Positions 1 through 8,002 of a stretch of DNA of 35,585 nt are shown one piece after another. The notes beneath the pieces were generated by a model, which had not been told where the DNA came from, made no database searches, and saw only the letters and a program-made list of their open reading frames with translations. Numbering within the stretch: the stretch's first letter is position 1; each line of letters opens with the position of its first letter. Source of the DNA: Bacillus sp. SD075 (GTDB lineage: Bacteria; Bacillota; Bacilli; Bacillales; DSM-1321). The DNA is taken from assembly GCF_017355165.1 (NCBI RefSeq), contig NZ_JADILK010000046.1:1-35585 (forward strand), given 5' to 3'. Position numbers and translations under genes: made by a program.

Positions 1-33
1 ACGCACTCTTTTTTAGAGTGCGTTTTCGTTTTT
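1..33 (+). terminator. Rho-independent terminator of a gene left of the window
   Basis: A perfect 9-bp stem (ACGCACTCT at 1-9, AGAGTGCGT at 15-23) with a five-T loop is followed by a T-rich tract. It would end a plus-strand transcript entering from the left. Confidence 0.8.
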
Positions 34-59
34 CAGGATATAAAACTAAGAAGAGTAAA

Positions 60-300
60 AATGGAGAATCGATGCTTTGGTCACTTGCAGATAAGAAAAG
101 CATACCAGCAATATTTGCAAATTTTTTAAAAAAGTGTTCCGGTAAATGCAGTACTTTTCAGCATGTTGGGCAGTGGTTTAGCATTTTTTTCGAGTATTAT
201 TGCACCGGATACTGTATTTATAGTGCTTGTATCCTTTTCTGTACTAGCCGTGATTGTAGTTTGGATGGATCTTTAGCTACAGAGCTTGAAAGGCATGCTT
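60..300 (+). pseudogene. Remnant of an amino-acid permease (APC family)
   Basis: Two frames together read like the late membrane segments of an APC-family amino-acid permease such as RocE or GabP. From 72 the frame gives MLWSLADKKSIPAIF, resembling the conserved permease stretch with RMLWAL. At the A-run 128-133 the frame is lost and continues one frame over from 136 as VPVNAVLFSMLGSGL and then APDTVFIVLVSFSVLAV, a hydrophobic segment ending with WMD and a stop at 274-276. A following piece, SLATELERHAF, lies back in the first frame. Only about 75 residues of a protein normally near 460 remain, and there is no start. The sequence shows a short fragment with at least one frameshift in a homopolymer. 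The family assignment is by recognition of the motif pattern. A sequencing error could explain the frameshift but not the missing ends. Confidence 0.65.
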
Positions 301-553
301 TTGATTAGGACGATCCCCTGTGGTCTGCACATGTATTGCTTGAAAATCCAGAAGAAATGTATCCAGGACCGAAATGCTTATTAATTCTTGGCGATTCAGA
401 AATAAGTCGCTCGAGAACGGGAGTGAAGGATCATTTTATGTTTAGGCTGAAAAAGGATCTGTTGCAAAAAATAGTAAATAGAGAAATTAAATCATATTTT
501 TTTCGTGCTGGGGAAAACTATACAAACAATGAATAGAAAGGAGAGAATGAGTT

Positions 554-721
554 ATGAGCCGTGGTAAGAATTTTAATCACAAAGAAAAAGGACACCCAGG
601 AAATTTACCCAATAATAGAATTAGCGAAGAGAAGGAACACAGCCGCCAGTATGAACAAATTGAGGATATTGTCACGCATGAAGCTTTCAAAAATCGGGAA
701 AAAGAAGATGAGATGCCTTAA
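554..721 (+). CDS. Small hydrophilic protein of unknown function (55 aa)
   Basis: A good ribosome binding site (AAAGGAGAG at about 537-545) precedes an ATG opening a 55-residue frame that begins MSRGKNFNHKEKGHPG and ends REKEDEMP. The protein is very hydrophilic, rich in Glu, Lys, Asn and His, and has no cysteine, membrane segment or signal peptide. Size and composition recall the many small sporulation or stress proteins of Bacillus, but I do not recognise a family. A longer frame on the same strand (561-785) has no ribosome binding site and lower coding plausibility, so this shorter frame is preferred. A strong inverted repeat follows at 799-862 and would end the transcript. Confidence 0.55.
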   Translation: MSRGKNFNHKEKGHPGNLPNNRISEEKEHSRQYEQIEDIVTHEAFKNREKEDEMP

Positions 722-798
722 TATTTTGAGATGCAGCATTTCTGTTGAGACATTATATCGAGCATTCCATTACTTTAAGGATTAATAAATTTCGCGTT

Positions 799-862
799 CC
801 AATAACAAGAAGCACATGAAATAAAGACATAGCTTCCTCTTCATGTTGCTTCTTGTTATTGG
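799..862. terminator. Long, nearly perfect hairpin, probable terminator
   Basis: A 22-nt arm at 799-820 (CCAATAACAAGAAGCACATG plus AA) is matched by its reverse complement at 840-862 with a single extra T. The loop is 19 nt. There is no clean T-run after it, so it may be a bidirectional or non-canonical terminator for the small gene at 554-721. Confidence 0.55.
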
Positions 863-885
863 ATTAATTTTCATTAATAGACGGG

Positions 886-920
886 GAAAACCATGAGTTC
901 TGCTATGGTTTTTTCTTTTC
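886..920 (+). terminator. Rho-independent terminator
   Basis: AAAACCAT and ATGGTTTT form an 8-bp stem around a 10-nt loop, followed directly by TTCTTTTC. It lies just after the long hairpin and may back it up. Confidence 0.6.
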
Positions 921-1305
921 GTTGCAAATAAATCATGAGGGGAAATCAGAGATGAAACTTAAATCAATCTTCTCTTGATGGAAATAGAAGTAAGCAATGG
1001 CGGAAAACAGAATAAGGATGGATGACATTTATTAGACCCACTTTCTTCTATTATATTAATAAAACTGAAATTTCAAGTCTTGTATTAGAATCTCCAAAGC
1101 AACTATGACAAGCAAGTACGTATAACAATATATCCAGAAATAATTATGGGTATCGGTTAAAAAGGCCAACTTATCGATTAATCAAACCAGGCCGACTTAT
1201 ACCGACTGTTTAAAAATACTGAAAATTCACGCATTAGCCTTTTTAGATATAAATCATGCCGGGTAAATCGTGAAAAAGAACCTGCTGAGTCTTAAGGGCA
1301 ATGTG
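921..1305. other. Intergenic stretch without a supported gene
   Basis: All frames are broken by stops within 10-40 codons and none has a ribosome binding site with a believable protein. A short frame after a ribosome-binding-like GGGGAAATCAGAG near 940 stops after eight codons. No terminator for ansR was found here. Confidence 0.5.
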
Positions 1306-1689
1306 CTATGTTTCATTTTGTTTATCGCGATTTATTTCCACTTCTCGTTTAGCTCTAATAAAAGCGATGAATTGAATCGTTTCTTCTTCAGAAAGAGAGA
1401 TCCCATCGACAGCTAGCTCCATGTTTGGTAAATCCGTTAATTCCATGACTTGAGGTGACTCTATGGAATTGTCCATAGGCAGAAAAGCTGGATAATCCAC
1501 TCGACCTAGAATGTAATCGGTGGATGTATCATATAAGGCTGCTAATAATTTCATTGTTTCCAATGAAGGGCGGCGATGGCCCGATTCGTAACCTGCATAG
1601 GTACTCTTGGCGATTCCGAGTCTGTCAGCGGTATATTGCAAAGACCACCTTTTGGCCTTCCTTAATGTAGTTAGTGTATCTGAAATCAT
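1306..1689 (-). CDS. ansR: AnsR, HTH-type repressor of the asparaginase operon
   Basis: This 127-residue protein has an N-terminal XRE/Cro-type helix-turn-helix (about residues 3-60) with the pattern LRKAKRWSLQYTADRLGIAK and then STYAGYESGHRRPS. The C-terminal part carries AVDGISLSEEETIQFIAFIR, a stretch shared with small Bacillus XRE regulators. It lies divergent from ansA, the arrangement known for B. subtilis ansR-ansAB, where AnsR represses ansAB in the absence of asparagine. The start at 1689 is chosen because AAAGGAGAG lies 8 nt before it; an in-frame ATG ten codons upstream lacks such a site. Two identical palindromic boxes in the intergenic region are the likely operators, one overlapping the expected promoter of ansR itself, suggesting autoregulation. 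Confidence 0.88.
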   Translation of the reverse strand: MISDTLTTLRKAKRWSLQYTADRLGIAKSTYAGYESGHRRPSLETMKLLAALYDTSTDYILGRVDYPAFLPMDNSIESPQVMELTDLPNMELAVDGISLSEEETIQFIAFIRAKREVEINRDKQNET

Positions 1690-1717
1690 GATTATTACTC
1701 TCCTTTTATATAAATCC

Positions 1718-1746
1718 ATTATAACATCATATTGGGAAAAGTGTAC
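1718..1746 (-). promoter_or_regulatory. ansR: Putative ansR promoter
   Basis: A perfect minus-strand TATAAT lies at 1723-1718. The -35 position, 17 bp upstream, falls on 1746-1741 inside operator copy 1 and is a poor match to TTGACA. A repressor bound there would shut off ansR. Confidence 0.45.
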
Positions 1747-1752
1747 GCGTAA
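1741..1752. promoter_or_regulatory. Putative AnsR operator, copy 1
   Basis: GTGTACGCGTAA contains the perfect 8-bp palindrome TACGCGTA. The identical 12-mer recurs at 1804-1815, exactly 63 bp away (six helical turns). This copy lies upstream of the ansA -35 and over the -35 region of ansR. That AnsR binds it is inferred from position and symmetry. Confidence 0.6.
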
Positions 1753-1766
1753 TGAATAACTTTAGC

Positions 1767-1795
1767 TTGATTTCACCCTCAAACATGACTATAAT
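1767..1795 (+). promoter_or_regulatory. Sigma-A type promoter of ansAB
   Basis: TTGATT (1767-1772) and a perfect TATAAT (1790-1795) are separated by 17 bp. Transcription would start near 1802, immediately before or within the second operator box. Confidence 0.75.
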
Positions 1796-1803
1796 AACAT
1801 GTG

Positions 1804-1815
1804 GTGTACGCGTAA
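1804..1815. promoter_or_regulatory. Putative AnsR operator, copy 2
   Basis: The second exact copy of GTGTACGCGTAA sits at about +3 to +14 of the predicted ansAB transcript, a position typical of repression. Together with copy 1 it flanks the promoter on the same helical face. Confidence 0.6.
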
Positions 1816-1897
1816 GATGTACATTTTCAACTAAAATATCCTTATCTGAGACGATTAGAATGAGTGTGAAACAGGAGGCTTTATAGGGGGCAGTATA

Positions 1898-2908
1898 TTG
1901 GAGAAGTTGAAGTCAAAAATGAAGAAGTTGATGTTGTTTACAACAGGTGGTACAATTGCATCGTTAGAAGGAGAAAATGGACTGGTTCCAGAGATGAAAG
2001 CTAACGAAATTTTAGGTCATCTACCGGGATTGGATTTACTATGTCAGATTGATAGTAAGCCTTTGATGAATATTGATAGTACAAATATGCAGCCGGAAGA
2101 TTGGACAGAAATGGCACAATCCATCCATGAGCATTATCATGATTACGATGGCTTTGTGATTACCCATGGAACAGATACAATGGCTTACACTTCAGCTGCG
2201 CTCTCATATATGTTACAAGATTTAGGGAAACCAATTGTCATTACAGGTTCTCAAATCCCAATTGCCTTCAAAAAGACAGATGCCAAAAGAAATATATCTG
2301 ATGCGATTCGGTTTGCTTGTGAAGATATTGGAGGAGTATATGTTGTTTTTGATGGTAGAGTCATCCAGGGTACTAGGGCCATTAAATTGAGGACGAAAAG
2401 CTATGATTCGTTTGAAAGTATTAACTATCCTTATATTGCTTCCATATTCAACGATAAAATTGAGTATCTAAAGCCAGTTCATTCGCCAAAGAATAAGGAA
2501 GCTGAGTTAGATGCTTCCCTATGTACTGATGTTGCTTTGGTTAAGCTGCATCCTGGTATTAAGCCTGAATTCTTTGATTTCCTGAAAAATCAATATCGGG
2601 GAATCGTAATTGAAAGTTATGGAAGCGGTGGTATTCCATTTCAAGGAAGAAATATTTTAGAAAAATTAAATGAGTTGGTTGAGTGTGGAATATCCGTAGT
2701 CATTACTACCCAATGTTTAGAAGAAGGGGAAGATATGGATATTTACGAAGTGGGACGAAAAGTAAACAAGAATGTCATCATTCGTTCCAGAAATATGAAT
2801 ACAGAAGCCATCGTTCCTAAGTTGATGTGGATATTAGCCAAGACATGGGATCCAAAAAAAGTGAAGGAAATGATGGAAACACCGATCGCAGAGGACATTA
2901 CATTCTAG
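1898..2908 (+). CDS. ansA: AnsA, type I (cytoplasmic) L-asparaginase
   Basis: The enzyme hydrolyses L-asparagine to L-aspartate and ammonia in the cytoplasm. The N-terminus has the asparaginase signature TTGGTIAS (residues 15-22, nucleophile Thr) and the second active-site motif [13 protein letters not shown] (Thr92-Asp93). A TGSQIP stretch with nearby lysines follows, as in type I enzymes. There is no signal peptide, unlike the secreted AnsZ type. The length of 336 residues (329 from the alternative start) matches the family. The TTG start at 1898 is preceded by AGGGGG 7 nt upstream; an ATG at 1919 would give the [11 protein letters not shown] start seen in B. subtilis but has a weaker site. 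ansB follows after 23 nt in the same operon. Confidence 0.95.
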   Translation: MEKLKSKMKKLMLFTTGGTIASLEGENGLVPEMKANEILGHLPGLDLLCQIDSKPLMNIDSTNMQPEDWTEMAQSIHEHYHDYDGFVITHGTDTMAYTSAALSYMLQDLGKPIVITGSQIPIAFKKTDAKRNISDAIRFACEDIGGVYVVFDGRVIQGTRAIKLRTKSYDSFESINYPYIASIFNDKIEYLKPVHSPKNKEAELDASLCTDVALVKLHPGIKPEFFDFLKNQYRGIVIESYGSGGIPFQGRNILEKLNELVECGISVVITTQCLEEGEDMDIYEVGRKVNKNVIIRSRNMNTEAIVPKLMWILAKTWDPKKVKEMMETPIAEDITF

Positions 2909-2931
2909 AACAAACAAAGGGGCAAGAGGAA

Positions 2932-4362
2932 ATGTTGATAGAAGAAAGAACATACCGCATCGAGAAAGACTTTCTTGGGGAAAAGGAAATTCCGGCAGAT
3001 GTTTATTATGGAATACAAACTCTACGCGCTGTAGAAAATTTTCCGATTACCGGTTACAAAGTCAATGAAGAAATGATTCGTGCACTAGCCATGATTAAAA
3101 AAGCAGCAGCTTTAGCAAATATGGATACCAAAAGGTTATATGATGGTATTGGAAGCGCTATCGTCAAAGCTTCTGATGAAGTGATCGATGGAAAGTGGCA
3201 CGAATATTTCATCGTTGACCCAATTCAAGGCGGCGCGGGTACATCGATGAATATGAACATTAATGAAATCGTTGCCAACCGATCGTTAGAACTTATGGGA
3301 TATAAAAAAGGTGATTATGTACATGTTAGTCCAAATAGCCATGTTAACATGTCGCAATCAACGAATGACGTATTTCCTACTGCCATTCATTTATCAACCC
3401 TACGACTTTTGGAACAATTGTTACTAACAATGACTAAGATGAGTACGGTTTTAAAGAATAAAGCAAAACAATTTGATCATGTTATCAAAATGGGACGGAC
3501 ACATCTTCAGGACGCAGTGCCAATTCGCCTCGGGCAAGAATTCGAGGCGTACAGTCGCGTGTTGGATCGGGATATAAAACGAATCAGTCAATCACGTCAA
3601 CATTTATATGAAGTGAATATGGGAGCAACAGCAGTGGGAACGGGTTTGAATGCAGATCCGCGTTACATTGAAAATGTTGTTAAATATTTAGCTGAAATCA
3701 GTAACTTGCCGCTTGTAGGAGCAGAACATTTAGTAGATGCCACCCAAAATACGGATGCATATACTGAAGTGTCAGCTTCATTGAAAGTATGTATGATGAA
3801 TATGTCTAAAATTGCTAATGATTTACGTTTGATGGCTTCAGGACCAAGAGCGGGATTAGGAGAAATCACACTTCCGGCCCGTCAACCAGGTTCATCTATT
3901 ATGCCAGGAAAAGTAAATCCAGTAATGCCAGAATTAATTAATCAAGTCGCTTTCCAAGTGATCGGGAACGATAATACGATTTGCTTAGCATCAGAAGCAG
4001 GGCAACTAGAGTTGAACGTAATGGAGCCAGTGCTTGTATTCAATTTGTTGCAATCAATCAGCATTATGAACAATGCTTTCAATGTCTTTACAGATTATTG
4101 TTTGGAAGGCATTGAAGCTAATGAGCAACATTTAAAAGATTATGTCGAACAAAGTGTTGGAGTGATTACAGCAGTCAATCCGCACCTTGGATATGAAGTG
4201 GTTTCACGTATTGCGCGTGAAGCGATCTTAAAAGGCAAATCAGTTCGCGAACTTTGTTTACAATATGATGTGTTGACAGAAGAAGAATTGGATCTGATTC
4301 TAAATCCTTATGAGATGACAAAGCCAGGTATAGCGGGAGCTTCACTTTTTGATCGGCAATAA
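2932..4362 (+). CDS. ansB: AnsB, aspartate ammonia-lyase (aspartase)
   Basis: Aspartase converts the L-aspartate released by AnsA into fumarate and ammonia, feeding the TCA cycle. The protein (476 residues) is a member of the fumarase/aspartase superfamily. It carries the signature GSSIMPGKVNP at about residues 320-330, whose loop holds the catalytic serine, and the upstream conserved pieces GGAGTSMNMNINE, NSHVNMSQSTNDVFPT and KMGRTHLQDAVP. The ATG at 2932 is chosen because AAAGGGG lies about 9 nt upstream and the N-terminus then matches the family (YRIEKDFLGEKEIP). The open frame runs back to 2827 inside ansA, but that extension has no ribosome binding site. A long hairpin at 4407-4451 follows. 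Confidence 0.96.
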   Translation: MLIEERTYRIEKDFLGEKEIPADVYYGIQTLRAVENFPITGYKVNEEMIRALAMIKKAAALANMDTKRLYDGIGSAIVKASDEVIDGKWHEYFIVDPIQGGAGTSMNMNINEIVANRSLELMGYKKGDYVHVSPNSHVNMSQSTNDVFPTAIHLSTLRLLEQLLLTMTKMSTVLKNKAKQFDHVIKMGRTHLQDAVPIRLGQEFEAYSRVLDRDIKRISQSRQHLYEVNMGATAVGTGLNADPRYIENVVKYLAEISNLPLVGAEHLVDATQNTDAYTEVSASLKVCMMNMSKIANDLRLMASGPRAGLGEITLPARQPGSSIMPGKVNPVMPELINQVAFQVIGNDNTICLASEAGQLELNVMEPVLVFNLLQSISIMNNAFNVFTDYCLEGIEANEQHLKDYVEQSVGVITAVNPHLGYEVVSRIAREAILKGKSVRELCLQYDVLTEEELDLILNPYEMTKPGIAGASLFDRQ

Positions 4363-4406
4363 CCAGTATAATAGTAGAAAACATTTATCTATATAATTTT
4401 TGATGT

Positions 4407-4451
4407 AATGACTATGCCTTTAGGACCGTTGGTATTAAAGGCATAGTCATT
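4407..4451. terminator. Hairpin terminator after ansAB
   Basis: A perfect 16-bp stem (AATGACTATGCCTTTA at 4407-4422, its complement at 4436-4451) encloses a 13-nt loop. The following sequence is AT-rich rather than a pure T-run. It is the only strong hairpin behind ansB. About 230 nt after it up to 4680 hold nothing I can name. Confidence 0.65.
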
Positions 4452-4680
4452 AATTATAACCATCCTAATATGTATCTTCCTTGAACATCCATTAACTGTT
4501 TGCAAGAATAAAAAACTGAATATTATGTTTTTTTATTGATGAATGGCATGTGTCCAGCGTTCCTATGAATATAAATAGTAGTAAAGGTAAAACCAAATGG
4601 AATGACATACGCAATTTTTATCTTTTTAAGATATATAAATAATGTATATAGTCATTTCCAGCTGGAAAGGGAGGATAATT

Positions 4681-5214
4681 TTGAAACAAGTGAATCGTTT
4701 TATCCAAAGCGTTACATTTCTCATGCTCGCATTTCTCTTGTTTAGTGGGCAGGCTGCTTATGCTGCATCAGATTCATTAACATCACGATCTGCGCCCGAC
4801 CTTTTGATTCGGCAGATCATGGGTTTAGCCTATGAATCACAGCAAACCGTTAACAGTGGCCCATTTTCTGTAGGTGATTCGTTGAAGAAAGTGGAAAAAG
4901 CCTGGGGTGCACCGGAAGATTTAAGTACTGTTGCGGCCAATTATTGGTCCCATAATGTCCGATTCCTCTATGACGGATCAACAGGTAGAAAGACGATTAC
5001 CGCCATTGATGATTTTGATCCGCAATTGCAAACCATTCAATTAACCATGTTGAAGGAATTGATCGGTGAACCTGTAAGTGAAGTGGAGCAAGAAGGAATG
5101 TACTATGTCACCTATACCGATTACGAAAATTATAAAGTAGTTTTTGTGTTTGAAAGCGCCTGGATTAACCCAGATCCAAATTTGAATATGTATACGGTTG
5201 AATTGGCGTCATAA
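4681..5214 (+). CDS. Secreted protein, YjgB/DUF4309-like
   Basis: The 177-residue protein begins with a signal peptide: a basic start (MKQVNRF), a hydrophobic core (FLMLAFLLFSG) and a likely cleavage after QAAYA. The mature part has the pattern GPFSVGDSLKKVEKAWGAPE followed by a YWSHNVRFLYD stretch and a second GEPVSEVEQEG segment. This repeated 'gap between signal and slope' layout is typical of DUF4309 proteins such as B. subtilis YjgB, whose function is unknown. The TTG at 4681 is chosen because AAAGGGAGG lies 6 nt upstream; the open frame extends to 4642 but would bury the signal peptide. It is a single gene with its own terminator at 5217-5262. Confidence 0.75.
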   Translation: MKQVNRFIQSVTFLMLAFLLFSGQAAYAASDSLTSRSAPDLLIRQIMGLAYESQQTVNSGPFSVGDSLKKVEKAWGAPEDLSTVAANYWSHNVRFLYDGSTGRKTITAIDDFDPQLQTIQLTMLKELIGEPVSEVEQEGMYYVTYTDYENYKVVFVFESAWINPDPNLNMYTVELAS

Positions 5215-5216
5215 GC

Positions 5217-5262
5217 CAAAAAAGGATCGTCCCCTTATTACAGGAGGCGATTCTTTTATTAT
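5217..5262 (+). terminator. Rho-independent terminator
   Basis: AAAAAGGATCGTCCCC pairs with GGAGGCGATTCTTTT using G:T wobbles, with a short loop and a T-rich tail. Confidence 0.65.
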
Positions 5263-5401
5263 TATCTTTTAATGGTCTATTGTATATAAAACAGCTCGCT
5301 CGTGGGAGTTTTTGATTAAGAATCTGATCTTACCGTTCTAATCAATATTGTTCAGCCATACATTAAAAAGATGTAAATAGGATGATTAAGGGGGAACTGC
5401 T

Positions 5402-5845
5402 TTGTCAGAAGGTGTGCATAGTATCATTTTACCTGTTTCAATAAAAACGGTATGGGGATTTGTCAGTGTCATAGATCGCTGGGCACCGCTTGTCCCAGGA
5501 TATATCAATCATGAGTTGATAAATGAGGGGACACTTATTTGGGAGTTTAAAAGCGAATTGGGATTAATGAAGAAGAAAATTAAACTTGAAGTAAATATAT
5601 TGGAATGGCTGGAACCCGATAAGGTAACTTTTAAACTTAAGGGAATAAATGAAAAATTTGATGGACATGGCTATTTTTTAGCAGAACAATGTGGAATTGG
5701 ACATACTAAAATGACTGGTTGTCTGGCGATTACGGCAAAAGGAGCCAAAGCCCCTATCGTCAATGCCTTGTTAAAAACCTACGTTCCCCAAATGACGATT
5801 GAGTTTTCTAAGGCAGTTGCACAAAGTCTGCTTGTACAAAAATAG
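5402..5845 (+). CDS. SRPBCC-fold protein, CoxG-like
   Basis: The 147-residue protein looks like a START/SRPBCC ligand-binding fold related to CoxG (carbon monoxide dehydrogenase subunit G). It has an early ILPVSIKTVWGFVSVIDRWA segment followed by LVPGYIN, where CoxG proteins have a 'P-x-V-W-x-x-L/I...P-G' pattern, and a long C-terminal amphipathic helix. No Mo-hydroxylase genes lie nearby, so a role in CO oxidation is not supported; many Bacillus homologues are orphan binding proteins of unknown ligand. The TTG start at 5402 has AAGGGGG about 8 nt upstream. There is no signal peptide or membrane segment. Confidence 0.65.
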   Translation: MSEGVHSIILPVSIKTVWGFVSVIDRWAPLVPGYINHELINEGTLIWEFKSELGLMKKKIKLEVNILEWLEPDKVTFKLKGINEKFDGHGYFLAEQCGIGHTKMTGCLAITAKGAKAPIVNALLKTYVPQMTIEFSKAVAQSLLVQK

Positions 5846-5884
5846 AAATTACATATTGGAGCTATCATTATTGGACATTGGCAC

Positions 5885-5915
5885 TTGACAATTATACCTT
5901 AGTGGTATGTATTAT
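5885..5915 (+). promoter_or_regulatory. cstR: cstR promoter with embedded operator-like dyad
   Basis: A consensus -35 TTGACA lies at 5885-5890. A -10 can be placed at TGTATT (5908-5913, 17-bp spacer) or TATTAT (5910-5915, 19-bp spacer). Between them the dyad ATACCTTAGTGGTAT (5894-5908) has perfect 5-bp arms, ATACC and GGTAT. CsoR-family repressors bind GC-tract dyads flanked by AT, and the CstR sites I recall contain TACC/GGTA arms, so autoregulation is likely. The leader to the start codon is roughly 90 nt. Confidence 0.6.
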
Positions 5916-6009
5916 AAATTGTAAGATTTTTATCAGGTCAAACAGAATGTTTTTTTTGATGGATGTTTGGATAGGATTCAAAAGTAATAGGCAGGGTAGG
6001 AGGCCTCAC

Positions 6010-6273
6010 ATGGAATATGATAAGCAAGTTAAAAATAGAGTCAAGCGTATTGAAGGACAGCTTCGTGGGATATTGAAAATGATGGAGGAAAAAAAAGATT
6101 GCAGAGATGTTGTAACGCAGTTATCTGCCACTAGATCTGCAATCGATAGGACGATTGGAGTAATAGTAAGTTCCAATCTTGTAGAATGTGTCAGGGAGGC
6201 TAATGAATCCGGAGAAAAGAATCCCGAAGAGTTAGTCAAAGAAGCTGTGAATTTATTAGTGAAAAGCCGGTAA
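6010..6273 (+). CDS. cstR: CstR-type persulfide-sensing transcriptional repressor
   Basis: An 87-residue all-helical CsoR/RcnR-family repressor. The family motif VKRIEGQLRGILKMMEE is at residues 11-27. The sensing positions are Cys31 and Cys60, with Asn56 where copper sensors of the CsoR type have a histidine ligand. Two cysteines at exactly these positions and no histidine are the known hallmark of CstR, which senses hydropersulfides by forming inter-subunit sulfur bridges. The C-terminal EAVNLLVKSR also matches my memory of staphylococcal CstR. The ATG at 6010 follows GTAGGAGG; the open frame upstream to 5878 overlaps the promoter and is not coding. The expected partners (sulfide oxidase, rhodanese, TauE exporter) are not adjacent: a terminator and cls follow. 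Confidence 0.85.
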   Translation: MEYDKQVKNRVKRIEGQLRGILKMMEEKKDCRDVVTQLSATRSAIDRTIGVIVSSNLVECVREANESGEKNPEELVKEAVNLLVKSR

Positions 6274-6381
6274 GTAATTATATTTTATAGTTATTATTGA
6301 ATGGAAATTTTTAAGGCAATGATTATAAGAAAACCTAACCAATCTGAGAATTTTCAGTGTCCGGGGTGGATGAATTTTTTT

Positions 6382-6414
6382 AAATGGGCCTCTACAGGAA
6401 GAGGTCCATTTTTG
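6382..6414. terminator. Bidirectional-looking terminator after cstR
   Basis: AAATGGGCCTCT and AGAGGTCCATTT form a 12-bp stem with one wobble and a 6-nt loop, followed by TTTTTG and preceded by seven T on the plus strand. Confidence 0.75.
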
Positions 6415-6509
6415 TGAATTCTCTGTTTTCATTTCTGATAAGCAAATCCTTTGATATAAAGAATAGGCATGGTATCCTTAAAGGGATAAAAAATGAGTGA
6501 GGGTATACT

Positions 6510-7967
6510 ATGGAATTTACGCATGTTACATCGGTTTTGCTTGGCCTCGTCATCATTCTGAATATTTTATTTGCCACGATTGTCATTTTTTTTGAAAGAA
6601 GGGAAGCGAGTACGACCTGGGCTTGGTTATTGGTGTTATATTTTCTGCCTGTAGTCGGTTTTATTTTATATCTCCTTTTTGGTACGAGTTTAAGACACGC
6701 CCACTTATTCCAATGGGAGGACAAGAAGAAAATAGGTATTGAAGAAATCCTTGATAAACAGATGGAAGAGCTTTCAACGGATCATTTTCCTTTTCGGAAT
6801 GCATCTTCAAGTAATTACCGTGATCTGATTTATATGCATCTCCGGAACAATGATGCCGTGCTTACTGAAGATAATCAAGTCGATATTTTTACTGAAGGGA
6901 AAAAAAAGTTTGACCAGCTTTTTAAAGATATTGAAGCGGCCGAAAACCATATACATATACAATACTACATCATTCAAAGGGACGGCCTGGGTAAACGATT
7001 CATTGAAGCTTTGACTAAAAAAGCGAATGAAGGCGTCAAAGTTCGGCTGCTTTATGACGAGCTGGGTTCTAGAGGGATGACTAAAGGTTTCTTCAGGGAA
7101 TTTAGGCAGGCTGGAGGAAGAGTGGAGGCATTCTTTCCATCCAAATTAAAATTTATAAATTTACGGCTGAATTTCCGTAACCATCGAAAGCTCGTCATCA
7201 TAGATGGGAAAATAGGGTATGTTGGAGGCTTTAATGTTGGAGATGAGTATTTAGGACTTAATCCAAAATTCGGTTTTTGGCGAGATACACACCTTCGAAT
7301 AAAGGGATCGGCTGTCAAAGCCATTCAAACCCGTTTCATCCTAGATTGGAATCAGGCATCAAAGCACCATGATATAACTTATCAACCTCATTATTTCCCT
7401 ATTGTAAAACCTCAAGGCAAAATAGATTTGCAAATAGTGACAAGTGGACCGGATTCTGAATGGGAACAAATTAAAAATGGCTATATTAAATTAATTTCTT
7501 CAGCAAAGAAATCGATCCTCATTCAAACACCTTACTTCATACCGGATGCCAGTTTATTGGATGCACTCAGAATTGCCAGCTTATCAGGGTTAGATGTGAA
7601 AATCATGATTCCGAATAAGCCTGATCACCTTTTCGTTTATTGGGCAACAACTTTCAATGCAGGGCAGTTATTAAGAGCGGGAGCTAAGATATACATCTAT
7701 GATAACGGCTTTATTCATGCGAAGATGATCGTAGTGGACGAAGAGGTCTCCTCGGTGGGAACAGCTAACATTGATGTCCGAAGTTTTAAATTGAACTTTG
7801 AAGTCAATGCCTTCATATATGATGAAGGAATGGCTGAAACACTGACAAGGATTTTTTATAAAGATGTTGAAGTATGCAGACAACTTACAAGTGAAGATTT
7901 TGAAAAACGTTCAAAATGGATTCGTTTTAAAGAGTCCATTGCAAGGCTGGTATCACCTATATTATAA
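6510..7967 (+). CDS. cls: Cardiolipin synthase (phospholipase D family)
   Basis: The enzyme joins two phosphatidylglycerol molecules into cardiolipin at the membrane. The 485-residue protein has two N-terminal membrane helices (about residues 5-27 and 34-55), the second followed by the conserved tail GTSLRHA-like region, and two HKD phospholipase D motifs: NHRKLVIIDGKIGYVGG with His225, and HAKMIVVDEEVSSVGTANID with His403. Length and layout match the bacterial ClsA type of Bacillus. The ATG at 6510 has GAGGG 6 nt upstream. It appears to be a single-gene unit flanked by terminators on both sides. Confidence 0.94.
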   Translation: MEFTHVTSVLLGLVIILNILFATIVIFFERREASTTWAWLLVLYFLPVVGFILYLLFGTSLRHAHLFQWEDKKKIGIEEILDKQMEELSTDHFPFRNASSSNYRDLIYMHLRNNDAVLTEDNQVDIFTEGKKKFDQLFKDIEAAENHIHIQYYIIQRDGLGKRFIEALTKKANEGVKVRLLYDELGSRGMTKGFFREFRQAGGRVEAFFPSKLKFINLRLNFRNHRKLVIIDGKIGYVGGFNVGDEYLGLNPKFGFWRDTHLRIKGSAVKAIQTRFILDWNQASKHHDITYQPHYFPIVKPQGKIDLQIVTSGPDSEWEQIKNGYIKLISSAKKSILIQTPYFIPDASLLDALRIASLSGLDVKIMIPNKPDHLFVYWATTFNAGQLLRAGAKIYIYDNGFIHAKMIVVDEEVSSVGTANIDVRSFKLNFEVNAFIYDEGMAETLTRIFYKDVEVCRQLTSEDFEKRSKWIRFKESIARLVSPIL

Positions 7968-8002
7968 TTTGGAAACTAAGCGGACCATTACTATATGGGC
8001 AT

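Noticed and set aside
336..536. 66-codon plus-strand frame
   Set aside because: No ribosome binding site and no protein-like pattern; it lies in decayed DNA after the permease remnant.
561..785. 74-codon plus-strand frame
   Set aside because: It overlaps the better-supported 554-721 gene in another phase and lacks a ribosome binding site.
2827..2931. N-terminal extension of aspartase into ansA
   Set aside because: No ribosome binding site, no family match; the start at 2932 gives the standard aspartase N-terminus.
5402..5845. CO dehydrogenase accessory function for the CoxG-like protein
   Set aside because: No molybdenum hydroxylase or Cox genes are nearby; the SRPBCC fold is used for many ligands.
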